From positions 1 through 64,000 of the forward strand of contig DASPNJ010000053.1 of NCBI GenBank assembly GCA_035626595.1: a stretch of 64,000 nucleotides of DNA, in the 5' to 3' direction. The notes beneath the pieces are model-generated. The model was not told where the DNA came from. It ran no database searches and saw only the letters and a list, made by a program, of their open reading frames with translations. Source of the DNA: JAQGMV01 sp035626595. GTDB taxonomy: Bacteria > Pseudomonadota > Gammaproteobacteria > Burkholderiales > SG8-41. The position numbers were made by a program, and so were the translations under genes. Positions 62,317-64,000 of this stretch are shown piece after piece. Each line of letters begins with the position of its first letter. The first letter of the stretch is position 1.

Positions 62317-63294
62317 ATGGTCGCGTACATCAGCCGCCGTCTCGCGCAAAGCGTGGTGGTGGTGTTCGTGATGTCGGCGCTGGTCTTCGCCGGCGTCTAT
62401 GCGATCGGCAATCCGATCGACATCCTGATCAATCCGCAGGCGGACCAGGCGGAGATCGAGCGCGCCACGGAAGCCCTCGGTCTCGACCAGCCGCTGCCGC
62501 TTCAGTACTGGACTTTCGTGAGCAACGCCTTCACGGGGGAGCTCGGACGGTCGTTCTCGTCCAACGTGCCGGCGATCGACCTCATTCTCCAGCGCATGCC
62601 GGCGACCGTGGAGCTCGCGTTCTCCGCGATGGTGATGGCGATCGTGCTCGGGCTGCCGCTCGGCCTCTGGGCCGGGCTCCGGCCCGAAACGAAGGTCGCG
62701 AAGACCATCATGGCCGGATCGATTCTGGGCTTCAGCCTGCCGACCTTCTGGGTCGGACTCATGCTGATCATGATCTTCTCGGTATGGCTCGGCTGGCTGC
62801 CGCCCACCGGGCGCGGCGAGACCGTGAACGTGCTCGGCGTCGAGGTGAGCTTTCTCACCGCTGACGGGCTGCGGCACCTCTTCATGCCGGCGCTCAATCT
62901 CGCGCTGTTCAAGCTCGCGCTGCTGATCCGGCTCACACGCGCCGGCACCCGCGAGGCGATGGTGCAGGACTACGTGCGCTTCGCGCGCGCGAAAGGCGTC
63001 CCCGAGCGCCGCATCGTGCGCGTGCACGTGCTGAAGAACATCATGATTCCGATCGTGACCGTGATCGGCCTCGAGTTCGGCTCCGTGATCGCGTTCGCCA
63101 TCGTCACCGAGACGATCTTCGCGTGGCCGGGCATGGGAAAGCTCCTCATCGATTCGATCAACGTGCTCGACCGGCCCGTGATCGTGGCCTACCTCCTCGT
63201 GATCGTGGTGATGTTCGTGTTCATCAATCTCGCGGTGGACCTCCTCTACACCGCGCTCGATCCGCGCGTGAGGCTGACCGGAGCGCGCGCATGA
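62317..63294 (+). CDS. Peptide ABC transporter permease, DppB/OppB type
   Basis: A 325-residue inner-membrane permease with six helices: an N-terminal helix (QSVVVVFVMSALVFAGVYAI), a large periplasmic loop and the coupling region EAMVQDYVRFARAKGVPERR. ATG 62317 is preceded by GAGGAG (spacing about 6). The stop overlaps the next permease start (ATGA). Confidence 0.94.
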   Translation: MVAYISRRLAQSVVVVFVMSALVFAGVYAIGNPIDILINPQADQAEIERATEALGLDQPLPLQYWTFVSNAFTGELGRSFSSNVPAIDLILQRMPATVELAFSAMVMAIVLGLPLGLWAGLRPETKVAKTIMAGSILGFSLPTFWVGLMLIMIFSVWLGWLPPTGRGETVNVLGVEVSFLTADGLRHLFMPALNLALFKLALLIRLTRAGTREAMVQDYVRFARAKGVPERRIVRVHVLKNIMIPIVTVIGLEFGSVIAFAIVTETIFAWPGMGKLLIDSINVLDRPVIVAYLLVIVVMFVFINLAVDLLYTALDPRVRLTGARA

Positions 63295-64000
63295 GCGTGG
63301 TCGCCACGCCGGCGCCGCCCGCCGCGCCGGCCGCGGCAGCCGCAGCGCCCCGCCGCGAGATCATTGCGAGCTTCGCGCGGAGCAGGCTCGCGCTCGCCGC
63401 GCTGCTCGTGCTGTGCGCGATCATTCTCGCGGCGGTTTTCGCGGGCGTGATCTCGCCGCAGAACCCGTACAACCTCGCGGAGCTCGACATCCTCGATGCG
63501 AAGCTCCCACCGGGCGGCAAAAGCGACGACGGCAAGACCTATTGGCTCGGCACCGACGAGCAGGGCCGCGACATGCTGTCCGGGATCCTGTACGGCTTGC
63601 GCATCAGTCTCGGCGTCGGCGTGGTCTCGACGCTGCTCGCACTCACGATCGGCATGGCGATCGGGCTTTTCGCGGGCTATGCCGGCGGCTGGATCGATGC
63701 CGCGATCATGCGCATCGTCGACCTCCAGCTTTCGTTTCCGTCGATCCTGATCGCGCTGGTGCTGCTCGCGGTGCTCGGCCAGGGCGTGGACAAGATCGTC
63801 ATCGCGCTCGTGACGGTGCAGTGGGCGTATTACGCCCGCACGGTGAGGAGCGCCGCGCTCGTGGAAAAGCGCAAGGAATACGTGGATGCCGCGGTGTGCC
63901 TGGCGTACCGCCCCTGGCGCATCATCTACCGGCACATCCTGCCGAACTGCCTGCCGCCGCTCATCGTGGTGGCGACGGTCCAGGTCGCGCACGCGATCGC
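63291..64000 (+). CDS. Peptide ABC transporter permease, DppC/OppC type (3' end beyond window)
   Basis: The first 236 residues are present. An Ala/Pro-rich cytoplasmic start and one helix come first. The conserved WLGTDEQGRDMLSGILYGLR block and the coupling motif EKRKEYVDAAVCLAYRPWRI follow. The end, and any ATPase genes, lie outside the window. Start overlaps the DppB-type stop. Confidence 0.94.
   Translation, partial: MSVVATPAPPAAPAAAAAAPRREIIASFARSRLALAALLVLCAIILAAVFAGVISPQNPYNLAELDILDAKLPPGGKSDDGKTYWLGTDEQGRDMLSGILYGLRISLGVGVVSTLLALTIGMAIGLFAGYAGGWIDAAIMRIVDLQLSFPSILIALVLLAVLGQGVDKIVIALVTVQWAYYARTVRSAALVEKRKEYVDAAVCLAYRPWRIIYRHILPNCLPPLIVVATVQVAHAI

Overview
This window is high-GC chromosomal DNA that looks like a betaproteobacterium (Burkholderiales or a neighbouring lineage). 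The order leuC-entericidin-leuD-leuB-asd-fimV and the divergent block decarboxylase-dcd-apbC / metG are typical betaproteobacterial neighbourhoods, and every housekeeping protein read here fits that group. Genes are tightly packed, with no gene-free stretch above 300 bp. I see no rRNA, tRNA, CRISPR array, phage or transposase. The long antisense open frames that high GC creates were discarded.

Layout. 1-8953 (minus): the FimV polar/pilus protein (cut by the window edge), asd, leuB, leuD, a tiny entericidin lipoprotein, leuC, an MFS transporter and aroC. 9009-18919 (minus): seven genes joined mostly by ATGA/GTGA/TAGTG overlaps, encoding a class I HMG-CoA reductase, a UbiA prenyltransferase, a rifampin-phosphotransferase-shaped phosphotransferase, a DUF3419/BtaA-like aminocarboxypropyl transferase, a CTP-dependent lipid-alcohol kinase (VTE5/SEC59 type), a GNAT protein and an OleC-like AMP ligase. 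This is the strongest candidate for an undescribed system: it reads like a pathway for an unusual isoprenoid or acyl lipid. 18956-21844: an M17 aminopeptidase, then divergent thyA-folA.

22088-26503 (plus): a glutamine-synthetase-like enzyme, an SDR, an aldehyde dehydrogenase and a class I glutamine amidotransferase, resembling gamma-glutamyl-amine catabolism. 26528-34596: bacterial alpha-2-macroglobulin with an intact CLEQ thioester, coupled to penicillin-binding protein 1C. 34694-40878: basic amino-acid decarboxylase, dcd, apbC and divergent metG. 40924-45203: an enolase-superfamily enzyme, a SulP transporter, acylphosphatase, and two small exported proteins (one FecR-domain) with Thr/Gly tails. 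45315-52849: dnaE, an alpha/beta hydrolase, an RTX-type protein with its own terminator, a second enolase-superfamily enzyme and an Asp/Glu racemase. 52973-59022: aspA, a glutamate/aspartate ABC importer (SBP, two permeases, ATPase, with a hairpin after the SBP gene) and argE. 59065-64000: a peptide-type ABC system with two tandem binding proteins and two permeases, the last cut by the window end.

A second theme is small palindromic repeats. At least four families are scattered between genes, and several copies lie inside coding sequence. Such repeats supply the N-terminal codons of the MFS transporter, PBP1C and the second peptide-binding protein, and one full element sits in frame inside the PBP1C transpeptidase domain. 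Another family appears as separated arms that bracket the aldehyde dehydrogenase gene. Four genes (asd, thyA, dnaE, racemase) have a -10-like box 6-7 nt before the start codon and no Shine-Dalgarno, which suggests leaderless mRNAs.
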